From Bombilactobacillus thymidiniphilus (GTDB taxonomy: Bacteria > Bacillota > Bacilli > Lactobacillales > Lactobacillaceae): a stretch of 64,000 nt of DNA. A program made the position numbers and the translations under genes. This document shows positions 27,467 to 36,404 of this stretch, piece by piece (position 1 is the stretch's first letter; each line of letters begins with the position of its first letter). The notes under the pieces were generated by a model. It was not told where the DNA came from. It saw nothing but the letters and a program-made list of their open reading frames with translations, and made no database searches. The stretch spans positions 1,116,001 to 1,180,000 of the forward strand of contig NZ_CP093365.1 of NCBI RefSeq assembly GCF_023380245.1, in the 5' to 3' direction.

Positions 27467-28693
27467 ATGCAATCAAAAAAAATTATTAATAACACCATCA
27501 TGCTGTATATTTTAAGCTTCACCAAAATTATTTTGCCGTTAATAACTTTACCTTATTTGACACGAGTTTTGACGGTGGAAATGTATGGTGTAACAACATA
27601 TGTTAAATCAATTATGACTTACATGCAGATGATTGTTGATTTTGGTTTTATTTTATCAGCGACTAAAGATGTTGTGCGCGCACGATCTGATAATAAGAAA
27701 GTTGGGTTGATTGCAGGCAATGTGTTAATTGGCAAGTTGATTTTAAGTATTTTAGCTTTATTAATGTTAATAGTTTTGATAATTACTATCCCCCTATTAA
27801 GACAACATTTAATATTTACTTTGCTATCGTTTGTCCCAGTGTTTTTAACAATTTTTTTGTTTGATTTTTTGTTTCGGGGTTTAGAAATGATGCAAATTAT
27901 TACTTATCGTTATTTAATCATGAAGGGATTTGCAACTATTTTGACCTTTATCCTGGTTAAAAGTGATCAAGATATTTTGTGGATTCCTATTTTGGATATT
28001 ATTGGAACTTTATGTGCTGTTACTTGGATTTTTAGCACATTACAAAGATTAAATATTTGTTTGCAATACGGTTCTTGGCGACAAATAATTAAGACATTGC
28101 AAGATTCTTTTATCTACTTTTTTTCTAGTGTTGCTACTACTGCTTATACAGCTATGAATACAGTAGTGGTGGGAATGATACTAGCACCATCGGATGTAGC
28201 ATATTGGGGATTAATAATGCAATTTGTAGTAGCTGTACAAGCATTGTACAGTCCTATTGCCGACAGTATATACCCTGAGATGGTTCAAAAACCTAACCTG
28301 AAAATAATGCAAAGATTATTTTTGTTTTTGGTACCATTAGTTATTGGTGGTTGTCTAATCACGTACTTTGAAGCACCTTGGATTCTACGCTTGGTGGGAG
28401 GCAGTAAATATATTGGTCAAGCCTATTTATTACGTTGGACAATACCATTATTATTTTTAAGCTTTTGGTCAATAATGCTTGGCTGGCCTTTATTAGGGGC
28501 CATTGATAAAAATAAAGAAACTACTTGGACGACTATTTTAGGTGCTTTAGTGCAAATTATAGGTGTTATTCTATTAGTGATCTTGCGGCGATTTACGCTG
28601 TTAAGTTTACTAGTTTTACGTTCATTTACTGAACTAGTTTTAGTGATGGGGCGTTCATTTTATATTAAAAAATATAAGAAAAAATTTTATTAG
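27467..28693 (+). CDS. Polysaccharide flippase (Wzx-like, MOP superfamily)
   Basis: Exports the lipid-linked repeat unit across the membrane. 408 residues with about twelve hydrophobic segments. N terminus NNTIMLYILSFTKIILPLITLPYLTRVLTVEMYG, given here in parts, is the typical Wzx opening (repeat-unit flippase with PYLTRVL). The central NTVVVGMILAPSDVAYWG resembles the second-repeat flippase motif. Last gene of the cluster; a hairpin without T-run lies just beyond (28702-28721). AAGGTG lies before the ATG, with a wide 12-base spacing. Confidence 0.88.
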   Translation: MQSKKIINNTIMLYILSFTKIILPLITLPYLTRVLTVEMYGVTTYVKSIMTYMQMIVDFGFILSATKDVVRARSDNKKVGLIAGNVLIGKLILSILALLMLIVLIITIPLLRQHLIFTLLSFVPVFLTIFLFDFLFRGLEMMQIITYRYLIMKGFATILTFILVKSDQDILWIPILDIIGTLCAVTWIFSTLQRLNICLQYGSWRQIIKTLQDSFIYFFSSVATTAYTAMNTVVVGMILAPSDVAYWGLIMQFVVAVQALYSPIADSIYPEMVQKPNLKIMQRLFLFLVPLVIGGCLITYFEAPWILRLVGGSKYIGQAYLLRWTIPLLFLSFWSIMLGWPLLGAIDKNKETTWTTILGALVQIIGVILLVILRRFTLLSLLVLRSFTELVLVMGRSFYIKKYKKKFY

Positions 28694-28701
28694 AATTATC
28701 C

Positions 28702-28721
28702 ATTATTTCCTGGGAAATAAT
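28702..28721. repeat. Inverted repeat after the flippase gene
   Basis: ATTATTTCC TG GGAAATAAT, 9-bp arms and a 2-base gap. Nine bases after the flippase stop. There is no T-run, so it may be a weak terminator or an mRNA-end stabiliser. Confidence 0.45.
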
Positions 28722-28791
28722 CTGTGATCAGTTTATCTTTGTGGTTTAATTATGTCATAATAAGCGATGAAAGATTGTTTAGGAGTATGCT

Positions 28792-31032
28792 ATGTCTGCA
28801 AAAGTAACCAAAAAATCATCGAGAACCAAAAAAAAGGCTTCTAAAAAAACTACAGTCAACTATACAATAAATGTTGTAGGATTAATTTTGATTTTTATTT
28901 CTTTAATGGCTGACTTTAAATTCGGTATGTTAGGACGATTTTTGGCTAATATTTATCGCGTTATTGGTGGTAATACTTTTCAAATACTAGCTTTATTAAC
29001 TGCTATCTTTGGAATTTCGCTTTTTGCTTTTAGTCGCATGCCAAAATGGGGCTTGAAACGTTATTTAGGAATTTGCCTGTTGATCAGTAGTTGTTTAACT
29101 TTGATGCATGTACAACTATTTCAGAAAATAACTTTGAATAATGATGTTACGATGATTTCTTGGCGTTTATTGCTAGAAGATTTAGCTAATAATCAAGTTG
29201 CTAGTGATGTTGGTGGCGGAATGATCGGAGCATTTTTATATAGTATCTATAAGCCGTTATTTTCTTTGCCGGGTACAATTATAATTAATGGCGTTTTGGC
29301 TATTATTGGCATTTTATTGTTATTCGATGTTAGGTTAGCCCAAGTTATCAACATTTTTCATTGGTTGCTTATTCAATGCCATAATTTTGTAGTATTACTA
29401 CAAAATAAATGGCAACAACGTGAAACAACTAAAAAGAGTTCTAGGTCAAAGCATGCAAAAGTTCCAAAAACCGAGGCTGATCCTATAATAGCAACCAAAG
29501 AAATGAAAAAAGTTGATGATTTTACAATTGAAGGTCCAAAAGACACCCCACATAAAAATGTCAAAAGACCATCATTAGCTTCATCAACAGAGTCAGCTAA
29601 GGTTAATGATAACTACCAATTACCTACGCTAGATTTATTGACACCGGTTGATTCTAATGATCAATCAAGTGAATATCAATTAATTGAGCAAAATCGTAAG
29701 AAATTAAAGACTACTTTGGATAGTTTTGGGGTACCAGTAGAGGTTAAAAAAGCTACCTTAGGACCAACAATAACTAAATATGAAATTCAACCTGCAGTTG
29801 GCGTTAAAGTGAGCAAAATTGTTAATTTAACTGATGATTTAGCGCTTGCTTTAGCAGCTAAGGATATTCGAATTGAAGCGCCAATTCCTGGCAAGCCTTA
29901 TGTAGGCATCGAAGTACCTAATCAACATCCAGTGATTGTGTCTTTTCACAGTATTATTGCTAATGAGCCACCACATACTCATCAAAAATTGGCTATTCCG
30001 ATCGGTAAAGATGTTTATGGGCAAATTGCGATGTGTGATATTGCTAAATTACCTCATTTATTGATTGCTGGTTCTACAGGAAGTGGTAAGTCGGTAGCTA
30101 TTAATACGATTATTACGGGAATTTTAATGCAGGCCCACCCAGAAGAAGTTAAAATGATTTTGATAGATCCAAAAATGGTTGAATTAAGTATTTATGATGG
30201 CATTCCGCATCTTTTGATCCCAGTTGTGACTGATGCTAAAAAAGCCAATAATGCTTTGCAAAAAGCAGTGCAAGAAATGGAACGGCGTTATGAATTGTTT
30301 CAACAACATGGCTATCGTAAGATTGAAGAATATAATGATGCTGCACAACAAAGTGATATAGAACCTTTGCCATACATCATTATTGTGATTGATGAATTGT
30401 CTGATTTAATGATGGTTGCTGGTCGTGATGTGGAAAATTCGATTGTGCGCTTAGCGCAAAAAGCACGTGCGGCAGGCATGCACTTGATTATTGCTACGCA
30501 ACGTCCTTCTGTAGATGTTATTACAGGCTTAATAAAAGCTAATATTCCTTCCAGAATGGCATTTGCCGTTTCTAGTAGCATTGATTCCAGAACAATATTA
30601 GATGCTACTGGTGCTGAAAAACTATTAGGTCGTGGTGACATGTTATTTGAACCGATTGGTCAAAGTAAGCCTCAACGAATTCAAGGAGCTTATATTTCTT
30701 CACAAGAAGTAGAACGGGTTGTGGAATTTGTTAGCAAACAACAGCATGTAAAATATGATGAACAATTAATTCCACAAGACAGTGCCGAGCAAGATGACAA
30801 ACAACAAACGCCCAATGATGAATACTGGAACGATGCTGTTAACTTAGTGGCACATGAACAAAAGGCTAGTGCTTCTATGCTACAACGGCGTTTTCAGATC
30901 GGTTATAATCGTGCAGCCCGTTTGATTGATGATATGGAAGAACGGGGCATTATTGGACCAGCACGAGGTGCTAAGCCTCGTAAAGTATTGGTTGAACGTC
31001 CAGAAATTGAGGATATTAGACAAGATGACTAA
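28792..31032 (+). CDS. ftsK: DNA translocase FtsK/SpoIIIE
   Basis: Septum-anchored ATPase that pumps chromosome DNA through the closing septum. 746 residues: a basic N-terminal tail, four membrane helices (about 25-185), a charged linker (about 205-300), the RecA-like motor with Walker A GSTGSGKSVAINTI near residue 425 and Walker B YIIIVIDELSDLMM, and the C-terminal gamma winged-helix (ASMLQRRFQIGYNRAARLI), which reads DNA polarity sequences. Its last codons overlap the ymfF-like start, linking it to the next operon genes. Confidence 0.95.
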   Translation: MSAKVTKKSSRTKKKASKKTTVNYTINVVGLILIFISLMADFKFGMLGRFLANIYRVIGGNTFQILALLTAIFGISLFAFSRMPKWGLKRYLGICLLISSCLTLMHVQLFQKITLNNDVTMISWRLLLEDLANNQVASDVGGGMIGAFLYSIYKPLFSLPGTIIINGVLAIIGILLLFDVRLAQVINIFHWLLIQCHNFVVLLQNKWQQRETTKKSSRSKHAKVPKTEADPIIATKEMKKVDDFTIEGPKDTPHKNVKRPSLASSTESAKVNDNYQLPTLDLLTPVDSNDQSSEYQLIEQNRKKLKTTLDSFGVPVEVKKATLGPTITKYEIQPAVGVKVSKIVNLTDDLALALAAKDIRIEAPIPGKPYVGIEVPNQHPVIVSFHSIIANEPPHTHQKLAIPIGKDVYGQIAMCDIAKLPHLLIAGSTGSGKSVAINTIITGILMQAHPEEVKMILIDPKMVELSIYDGIPHLLIPVVTDAKKANNALQKAVQEMERRYELFQQHGYRKIEEYNDAAQQSDIEPLPYIIIVIDELSDLMMVAGRDVENSIVRLAQKARAAGMHLIIATQRPSVDVITGLIKANIPSRMAFAVSSSIDSRTILDATGAEKLLGRGDMLFEPIGQSKPQRIQGAYISSQEVERVVEFVSKQQHVKYDEQLIPQDSAEQDDKQQTPNDEYWNDAVNLVAHEQKASASMLQRRFQIGYNRAARLIDDMEERGIIGPARGAKPRKVLVERPEIEDIRQDD

Positions 31033-32296
31033 AATAATAAATTATAATTTGGCACCCGGAATTGAAGTTATTTGGTTGCCTAGTAACAAATTTAGTGCGC
31101 TTAAATGGAAATTTAATTTTATTGCTCCACAAATTGGCTCTAAAACTACGGCTAGACGTCTGCTGGCTGATCTTTTGCAACGTTCCAACCAAAAATATTC
31201 TAGTGAGGCACGATTAGCACAACGACTAGCTTTTCTATACGGAACGGATTTAAGTGCGCAAACGACTATTTTGCAAAATTTGAATATTTTGTCTTTGGCA
31301 GTTACGGTACCGCAAGTGCCTCATAAAGATGTCAATAATCAAGCATTGACGCTTCTATGGCAAACTTTACAGCATCCTAATCTAGTGCCGACGCATGACC
31401 AGTTTCAAGAGCAAGCGTTTCAGTTAGAACAATATAATTTAGCTAACTTGTACGAGTCATTGACAGATAATTATGCTTTACGAGCAAGTCTTGCTATGCA
31501 CAAGATGCTCTATCAAAATAACCCTGAATTGGTTGTACCAGATTTTGGTTGTGCCAAGCAGCTTTCGACTTTGAATGCCGGTCGATTGTATCATGAATAT
31601 CAGCAATTACTTACTACTAATCGCGTTATCATTAGTATTGTAGGTGACCCACGACAAGAAATCGTCCCCCAGCGTTTAGAGCAGCTTGACTTTTTGGCAA
31701 GCAATTATGATTTGTTGAAGTTAGAATCCAAAAATTTAGTTGAATTACCAACCAATTTCATTAAAAAACAAACTATTGAACCGCTTCAACAAACACAATT
31801 AGTTGTGGCTTATAAAATGACGCAAAATGTTTCCAAAGCTATTTCACATGTTTTGAATATGTTATTGGGTGGTGATGATCAAGCATTATTGTTCCAGCAA
31901 GTACGCGAACAAGCCGGGCTAGCGTATTCTATTTATAGTGAAGTCAATGTACGTCAGCAGTTTATAATAATTCAGGCGGGCATTACAGCCAAAGATATTG
32001 TGCAGGTGGAAGATTTAATTGACCAGCAAATTAAAAATTTAACGCAAAAAGTTGATGAACAAAGTCTAGCACATGCTAAATTAGCAATTATTAATCGACG
32101 TTTGGTAGGTTCTGATAGTCTGAATCAGCAAGGTGAACGTTTGCTAATGAAAGCTTTGGATCCAAAAATTATTTTGGATGATCAATATTTCATTGAGCAG
32201 ATTCAAGCGGTCACAGTTCGTCAAGTAAAGCAAGCTGCTGCTGATTTAGTTAAGGTGGCTGAGTATGATTTGATAGGAAGTGTTGAAAATGGATGA
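31025..32296 (+). CDS. ymfF: M16-family peptidase-like protein YfmF/YmfF (non-catalytic subunit)
   Basis: M16 zinc-peptidase homologue implicated, with YmfH and YmfI, in EF-P 5-aminopentanol modification. 423 residues. The zinc-binding HxxEH is absent: the corresponding region reads LLADLLQRSNQKY, so this is the inactive partner, as expected for YmfF. Conserved tail elements include FQQVREQAGLAYSIYSE, the M16 C-domain R-x-x-x-LAYS motif. The start ATG 31025 overlaps the ftsK end by eight bases. Its own end overlaps ymfH by eight bases. Confidence 0.85.
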   Translation: MTKIINYNLAPGIEVIWLPSNKFSALKWKFNFIAPQIGSKTTARRLLADLLQRSNQKYSSEARLAQRLAFLYGTDLSAQTTILQNLNILSLAVTVPQVPHKDVNNQALTLLWQTLQHPNLVPTHDQFQEQAFQLEQYNLANLYESLTDNYALRASLAMHKMLYQNNPELVVPDFGCAKQLSTLNAGRLYHEYQQLLTTNRVIISIVGDPRQEIVPQRLEQLDFLASNYDLLKLESKNLVELPTNFIKKQTIEPLQQTQLVVAYKMTQNVSKAISHVLNMLLGGDDQALLFQQVREQAGLAYSIYSEVNVRQQFIIIQAGITAKDIVQVEDLIDQQIKNLTQKVDEQSLAHAKLAIINRRLVGSDSLNQQGERLLMKALDPKIILDDQYFIEQIQAVTVRQVKQAAADLVKVAEYDLIGSVENG

Positions 32297-33545
32297 ACTA
32301 CAGGCAATTAGAGTTGATAATGATTTAAATTTGCCTCTTTATGTGCTTGAAAGACCGCAATTTAATCAAACTTATGCCGTGGCAATGGTGGATTTTGGCT
32401 CTATTGACTCCGCCAGTGGACAAATACCTGCAGGTTCAGCCCACTTTCTAGAACACAAATTATTTGCTAAGCAAGGGTTTGATAGCTCACAAAAATATGC
32501 GCAATATGGTGCTAGTTCGAATGCTTTCACTAGTTATACTAAAACCGCTTATTTATTTAAAACAGTTGGTCAAGTGGAGAATAATTTAGGTGTATTATTG
32601 GATTTAATTAGTGAACCTTATTTTACAGCGGATAATGTTCAAAAAGAACGGGAGATAATTGGACAAGAAATTCAAATGTATGCTGACATGCCAGAGTGGG
32701 TTATCGAGCAGGTAACTTTAAATAATCTTTATCCCCAAGATGCTTTAGGTAATGATATTGCTGGTGATTTAACTTCCATATCGCAGATTGATGCCAAAGT
32801 ATTGCTGGATATTTACCAAACTTATTATGTTCCTGACAGATTTCGCATCTATTTGGCTGGATCTGCCTCCACTACAGCGATTCAACAATATTTAACGTCA
32901 ATTACCAAACAATATCCACATTTGCAGGAATTTGCTCAGCGTGTGCCGACAAATGCAATTCAACAATATCCTGTTTTAAATCCGGTAAAATCAATGCAAA
33001 GGATTACTTTTAAAGCACAGCGTCCACATTTGATGTTTGGTTTACGCATTGACCCACAACAACGTAATTTACAACAAATGATCATTTTACAAAATCAATT
33101 AGAATTATTGTTTGAATTGATTTTAGGTGATACAGCCACTTTTCATGAGCAAATGGTGGGGCAAAATTTAATTGATGATTCGTTTTCCTATAGTGTCATT
33201 GTGGAACGTCACTATTCGTTAGTGCTAATTAGTATGCAAACGGATCAACCGGAAAAATTAGCGCAAGCGCTGCATGATTATTTATTTAGTGATAGAATAC
33301 TGCAGGAATTATTACCCGAGAAATTTGTAGCGGTTCAACGGGATAGCTTGGGGAGTTATTTGTTTGCACAAAATTATATGGAGAATTTAGCTTTAGAGTC
33401 TGCGGAATTAAATTTTTATGGTTTAACTTATCAGCAAATGTTTGAAGTTTTGTCAAATATTAATTTGCAAGATTTATTGGAGCTGGCAACTAATATTTTT
33501 CAAGAAGCCAATTTAACAACAACTTATTTGGAGCCAAAAAAATGA
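32289..33545 (+). CDS. ymfH: M16-family zinc peptidase YfmH/YmfH
   Basis: Catalytic partner of the preceding M16 protein. The HxxEH zinc motif is intact (AHFLEHKLF, near residue 51-55), followed by the third-ligand region NVQKEREIIGQEIQMY about 75 residues later. 418 residues. The start ATG 32289 lies six bases after AGGAAGTG; the GTG at 32280 is inside the RBS. Overlap with ymfF upstream and with ymfI downstream (ATGA) shows one transcript. Confidence 0.87.
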   Translation: MDELQAIRVDNDLNLPLYVLERPQFNQTYAVAMVDFGSIDSASGQIPAGSAHFLEHKLFAKQGFDSSQKYAQYGASSNAFTSYTKTAYLFKTVGQVENNLGVLLDLISEPYFTADNVQKEREIIGQEIQMYADMPEWVIEQVTLNNLYPQDALGNDIAGDLTSISQIDAKVLLDIYQTYYVPDRFRIYLAGSASTTAIQQYLTSITKQYPHLQEFAQRVPTNAIQQYPVLNPVKSMQRITFKAQRPHLMFGLRIDPQQRNLQQMIILQNQLELLFELILGDTATFHEQMVGQNLIDDSFSYSVIVERHYSLVLISMQTDQPEKLAQALHDYLFSDRILQELLPEKFVAVQRDSLGSYLFAQNYMENLALESAELNFYGLTYQQMFEVLSNINLQDLLELATNIFQEANLTTTYLEPKK

Positions 33546-34267
33546 AATGGGCATTAATTTTAGGAGCTACCGGAGCTATTGGACAAGAAATTGTCCAAGA
33601 GTTAGCTCAATCTGGCTGGTCATTATATTTACAAGGTTTCAGTCAGCAGGAACAATTGCAACAGCAAGTGGAACAACTAAATTCAGACTATCCTGATCAG
33701 GATTTTTTACCGTTGATAATTGATATGACCAAAATTGATGAATTAGATATTATAGTGAATAATGTTTTTAGTTTGGATGCTTTGATTGCTGCTCAGGGGG
33801 TTACTGATTATCATTTATTCGCGCAATTGCCAGCTGATAAAATGACGCAAATTTGGTTAATTAATTTGCAATTTACTTTACGTTTAATTCAACGATTGCA
33901 AGTCAAATTAGCTAAAAGTCCGACGGGGAGAATTATTTTATTGGGGTCGGTTTACGGCAAACAAGGTAGCGCTATGGAAGTTATGTATAGTACGACTAAG
34001 GGAGCTTTGTCAGCTTTTGCTAAGTCTTATGCTAAGGAAGTTGCTAGTTTAGGCATTACCGTAAACGTTTTGGCACCAGGTGCAGTGGATACGCAAATGA
34101 ATAATATGTTGAGTGAAAATGACAAAAATGATTTGATTGCGCAGATCCCCCTTGGCAGAATGGCTCAACCACAAGATATTAGCTATTGGGTAAAAGTCAT
34201 GTTAGATGAACGAGCACAATATTTCACAGGTCAAACTCTTTACGTCACTGCTGGTTGGCTGGAATAA
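33542..34267 (+). CDS. ymfI: SDR-family reductase, YmfI-like (EF-P 5-aminopentanone reductase)
   Basis: Short-chain dehydrogenase related to FabG; the Bacillus orthologue reduces the 5-aminopentanone on EF-P, and the operon position supports the same job. 241 residues. NAD(P)-binding GATGAIGQE near residue 8, ILLGSVYGKQG with the catalytic serine, YSTTKGALSAF with the Tyr-x-x-x-Lys pair, and the carboxyl region VLAPGAVDTQM. Overlaps ymfH by four bases; ends just before rodZ. Confidence 0.87.
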   Translation: MKWALILGATGAIGQEIVQELAQSGWSLYLQGFSQQEQLQQQVEQLNSDYPDQDFLPLIIDMTKIDELDIIVNNVFSLDALIAAQGVTDYHLFAQLPADKMTQIWLINLQFTLRLIQRLQVKLAKSPTGRIILLGSVYGKQGSAMEVMYSTTKGALSAFAKSYAKEVASLGITVNVLAPGAVDTQMNNMLSENDKNDLIAQIPLGRMAQPQDISYWVKVMLDERAQYFTGQTLYVTAGWLE

Positions 34268-34283
34268 TGTTTTTTGTTTGTGT

Positions 34284-34289
34284 TATACT
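34284..34289 (+). promoter_or_regulatory. Possible -10 before rodZ
   Basis: TATACT 30 bases before the rodZ start, in the only gap of this operon stretch. A weak -35-like TGGAAT is 18 bases upstream. Confidence 0.3.
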
Positions 34290-34318
34290 TTACGAAGACT
34301 AATAATGGTGGTTATGTA

Positions 34319-35161
34319 ATGAGTGAATTAGGAGATAAGTTACGTGATGCCCGCTTGCAAAAGGGGTATTCGATTGATGATTTACAGAAAATAACAAAAA
34401 TTCAAAAACGTTATCTGACAGCAATTGAAGAAGGTGCTTTTGATCGTTTGCCAGGTGATTTTTATGTGCGAGCTTTTATTAAGCAATATGCACAAAGTGT
34501 TGGTTTAGATAGCGCTAAGTTGTTCGACGAATATGTCGCAGAAATTCCTACAGTTCAAACAGAAGAACCCAGTGAGGATGTTCCGGTTATTAAGAAAGAA
34601 TCTTTACTGAGTAATTTAAAAAGACATTGGCCGCAAGTGACTATTTTGGCGATTGTTATTTTGATTGTAGTATTTATCGCAGTTGCGGTAGCGCAAACGC
34701 ATAAAAAAAATGATGCACAAATTCCAGACTCTGGGCAAGAACAAGTTGCCAAAAAGCCGGCTGCTAAGAAGAAAAAGCCAGCTAAATCAAGTAATAAAGC
34801 GCCTGATAATAAAAAGGCAGAGCAACAAAAAGAGCGTAACCTAAAAATTGTGGCTGATCAGGATGCAACAGATCAATTTACTATTGAAAATTGGCAAGCT
34901 GAACAACAGCATACAGTTAATGTTACTACACAAGATGCTGATGCCTGGATTACTGTCAAAGTTGCAGATACTGTTTTGTGGCAAGGTACAGTCACTGCCG
35001 GTTCCAGTAAGGACATTAGTGTTGGTAATGACGTTAAAGAATTGCAAATTAAAACCGGTAATGCTCCAGTTACGAAAATTAAAATTAATAATCAAGATTT
35101 ACCTGTTGCAGAAAAGCAGACAGGGACAGTTCATAACTATACTTTGAAGATTAAGGAGTAG
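34319..35161 (+). CDS. rodZ: Cytoskeleton protein RodZ (YmfM-like), helix-turn-helix membrane protein
   Basis: Links MreB filaments to the membrane and helps elongation. The start ATG 34319 follows GGTGG. 280 residues: an N-terminal Xre-type helix-turn-helix (GDKLRDARLQKGYSIDDL, LPGDFYVRAFIKQYA), one membrane helix about 107-126 (VTILAIVILIVVFIAVAVA), a Lys/Ala-rich linker (KKPAAKKKKPAK), and an outer DUF4115 beta domain. Sits in the conserved ymfFHI-rodZ-pgsA order, five bases before pgsA. Confidence 0.9.
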   Translation: MSELGDKLRDARLQKGYSIDDLQKITKIQKRYLTAIEEGAFDRLPGDFYVRAFIKQYAQSVGLDSAKLFDEYVAEIPTVQTEEPSEDVPVIKKESLLSNLKRHWPQVTILAIVILIVVFIAVAVAQTHKKNDAQIPDSGQEQVAKKPAAKKKKPAKSSNKAPDNKKAEQQKERNLKIVADQDATDQFTIENWQAEQQHTVNVTTQDADAWITVKVADTVLWQGTVTAGSSKDISVGNDVKELQIKTGNAPVTKIKINNQDLPVAEKQTGTVHNYTLKIKE

Positions 35162-35165
35162 TTGC

Positions 35166-35747
35166 ATGAATTTACCCAACAAATTAACAGTAATTCGAAT
35201 GTTTTTGATTCCTGTATTTATGGTTTTTATGTCTTTTAATTTTCATTGGGGACAAGTTCGTTTTTTAGGAACTAGTATTTCTTGGGAAATATTGATTGCA
35301 GCAGTTATTTTTGTGTTTGCTTCTTTGACTGATTATGCTGATGGACAAATTGCCCGTAAACGGCATTTAGTTACTAATTTCGGTAAATTCATGGATCCTT
35401 TAGCTGATAAGATGCTAGTTTTAACGGCCTTCACTTTTTTAGTGGCTCGTCAACAAGCTCCTGCTTGGGTGGTTGCGATCATTGTTTGCCGTGAGTTATT
35501 AATAACCACATTGCGCTTACTGATTATAGAACAAGGTGGTTCGGTAATGGCAGCGCAAATGCCAGGTAAAATTAAGACAACTACCCAAATGTTGGCAATT
35601 GTCTTTTTGTTATTGAATGATCCTATATTTAGTTATTGGCATATTCCGTTTGGAATGATCATGCTTTATGTTTGTTTATTGTTTACTGTCTATTCTGCTT
35701 GTGATTATCTTTGGCAAAATAGGCAATACTATTCTGATTTTAAATAA
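35166..35747 (+). CDS. pgsA: CDP-diacylglycerol-glycerol-3-phosphate 3-phosphatidyltransferase
   Basis: Integral membrane enzyme for the committed step of phosphatidylglycerol synthesis. 193 residues, typical. The CDP-alcohol phosphotransferase motif D-x2-D-G-x2-A-R-x8-G-x3-D-x3-D is complete: DYADGQIARKRH, then GKFMDPLADK, near residues 57-83. The N terminus NLPNKLTVIRMFLIPVF matches the family. RBS AAGGAG lies upstream. A terminator-like hairpin follows. Confidence 0.95.
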   Translation: MNLPNKLTVIRMFLIPVFMVFMSFNFHWGQVRFLGTSISWEILIAAVIFVFASLTDYADGQIARKRHLVTNFGKFMDPLADKMLVLTAFTFLVARQQAPAWVVAIIVCRELLITTLRLLIIEQGGSVMAAQMPGKIKTTTQMLAIVFLLLNDPIFSYWHIPFGMIMLYVCLLFTVYSACDYLWQNRQYYSDFK

Positions 35748-35752
35748 TTATG

Positions 35753-35788
35753 GACCGGCCACTGAAAAAAAGGTGAGGCGGTTTTTTT
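35753..35788 (+). terminator. Terminator after pgsA
   Basis: GACCGGCCAC pairs imperfectly with GTGAGGCGGT around an A-rich loop, followed by seven T. Confidence 0.7.
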
Positions 35789-35840
35789 AATTGTTAAATA
35801 TTTTGGACAAAAAAAGTGTAATTAATAAAGGGGCAAAATA

Positions 35841-36368
35841 ATGAATACGTTGCAGGACTTTATTGAACAAGAAAGTAATAATCTTCACTTTGATCTGGCT
35901 GCTTATAATCCTGTTATCAAGCAAGTGGTAGCAACTTTGAAATTGCAAAAACAGTCAATTACCGCAGCAGAAAGTTTGACAGCGGGATTGTTCCAAGCAA
36001 CTTTAGCGAATATTTCGGGTGCTTCCAATGTTTTTTCTGGTGGTTTAGTTACGTATTCAATGGAAATGAAGAGTAAACTACTAAAAATTAATTTTAATTT
36101 ACTGCAAAAATACGGTGTAATCAGCCAATGGACAGCAGAGCAAATGGCGCTACAAAGTGCTACTGTGATGCAAAGCGACTGGGGAGTAGGTTTGACAGGT
36201 GTGGCAGGACCTGAAACGTTAGAACAACGGCAAGTAGGAACAGTTTACATTGGCATTAGCAATAAAACCGATTTGTGGTGTCAGGAATTTTTGTTTAAAG
36301 GTCAGCGACAAATGATTCGTGAAAAAAGTGTCGTTGCATCTTTTATTATGTTAGCTACTCAGTTATAA
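35841..36368 (+). CDS. CinA C-terminal domain protein (nicotinamide-nucleotide amidase, PncC-like)
   Basis: Hydrolyses nicotinamide mononucleotide to nicotinate mononucleotide in pyridine-nucleotide recycling, by family. 175 residues covering only the CinA C-terminal domain: SITAAESLTAGLFQATLANIS with the catalytic AES-x-TAG, SGGLVTYSMEMK, and GVGLTGVAGPETLEQRQVG. The N-terminal MoaB/MocF-like domain (about 240 residues) that lactobacillar CinA normally carries is absent; the 93-base gap upstream holds a terminator and no remnant. Position between pgsA and recA is the standard cinA locus, so this is a domain-deleted cinA rather than an unrelated pncC. Confidence 0.88.
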   Translation: MNTLQDFIEQESNNLHFDLAAYNPVIKQVVATLKLQKQSITAAESLTAGLFQATLANISGASNVFSGGLVTYSMEMKSKLLKINFNLLQKYGVISQWTAEQMALQSATVMQSDWGVGLTGVAGPETLEQRQVGTVYIGISNKTDLWCQEFLFKGQRQMIREKSVVASFIMLATQL

Positions 36369-36378
36369 TGATGTTGAA

Positions 36379-36392
36379 AGAACAAATGTTCG
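36379..36392. promoter_or_regulatory. LexA (SOS) box of recA
   Basis: AGAACAAATGTTCG matches the Gram-positive SOS box CGAACRNRYGTTCG at 13 of 14 positions. It lies 13 bases before the recA start, after a TATAAT at 36364-36369. Confidence 0.8.
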
Positions 36393-36404
36393 GGAGGTAT
36401 ATTC

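Noticed and set aside
31025-32296. Pseudogenised M16 peptidase because HxxEH is missing
   Set aside because: YmfF-type partners naturally lack the zinc motif; the frame is intact and next to an active ymfH.
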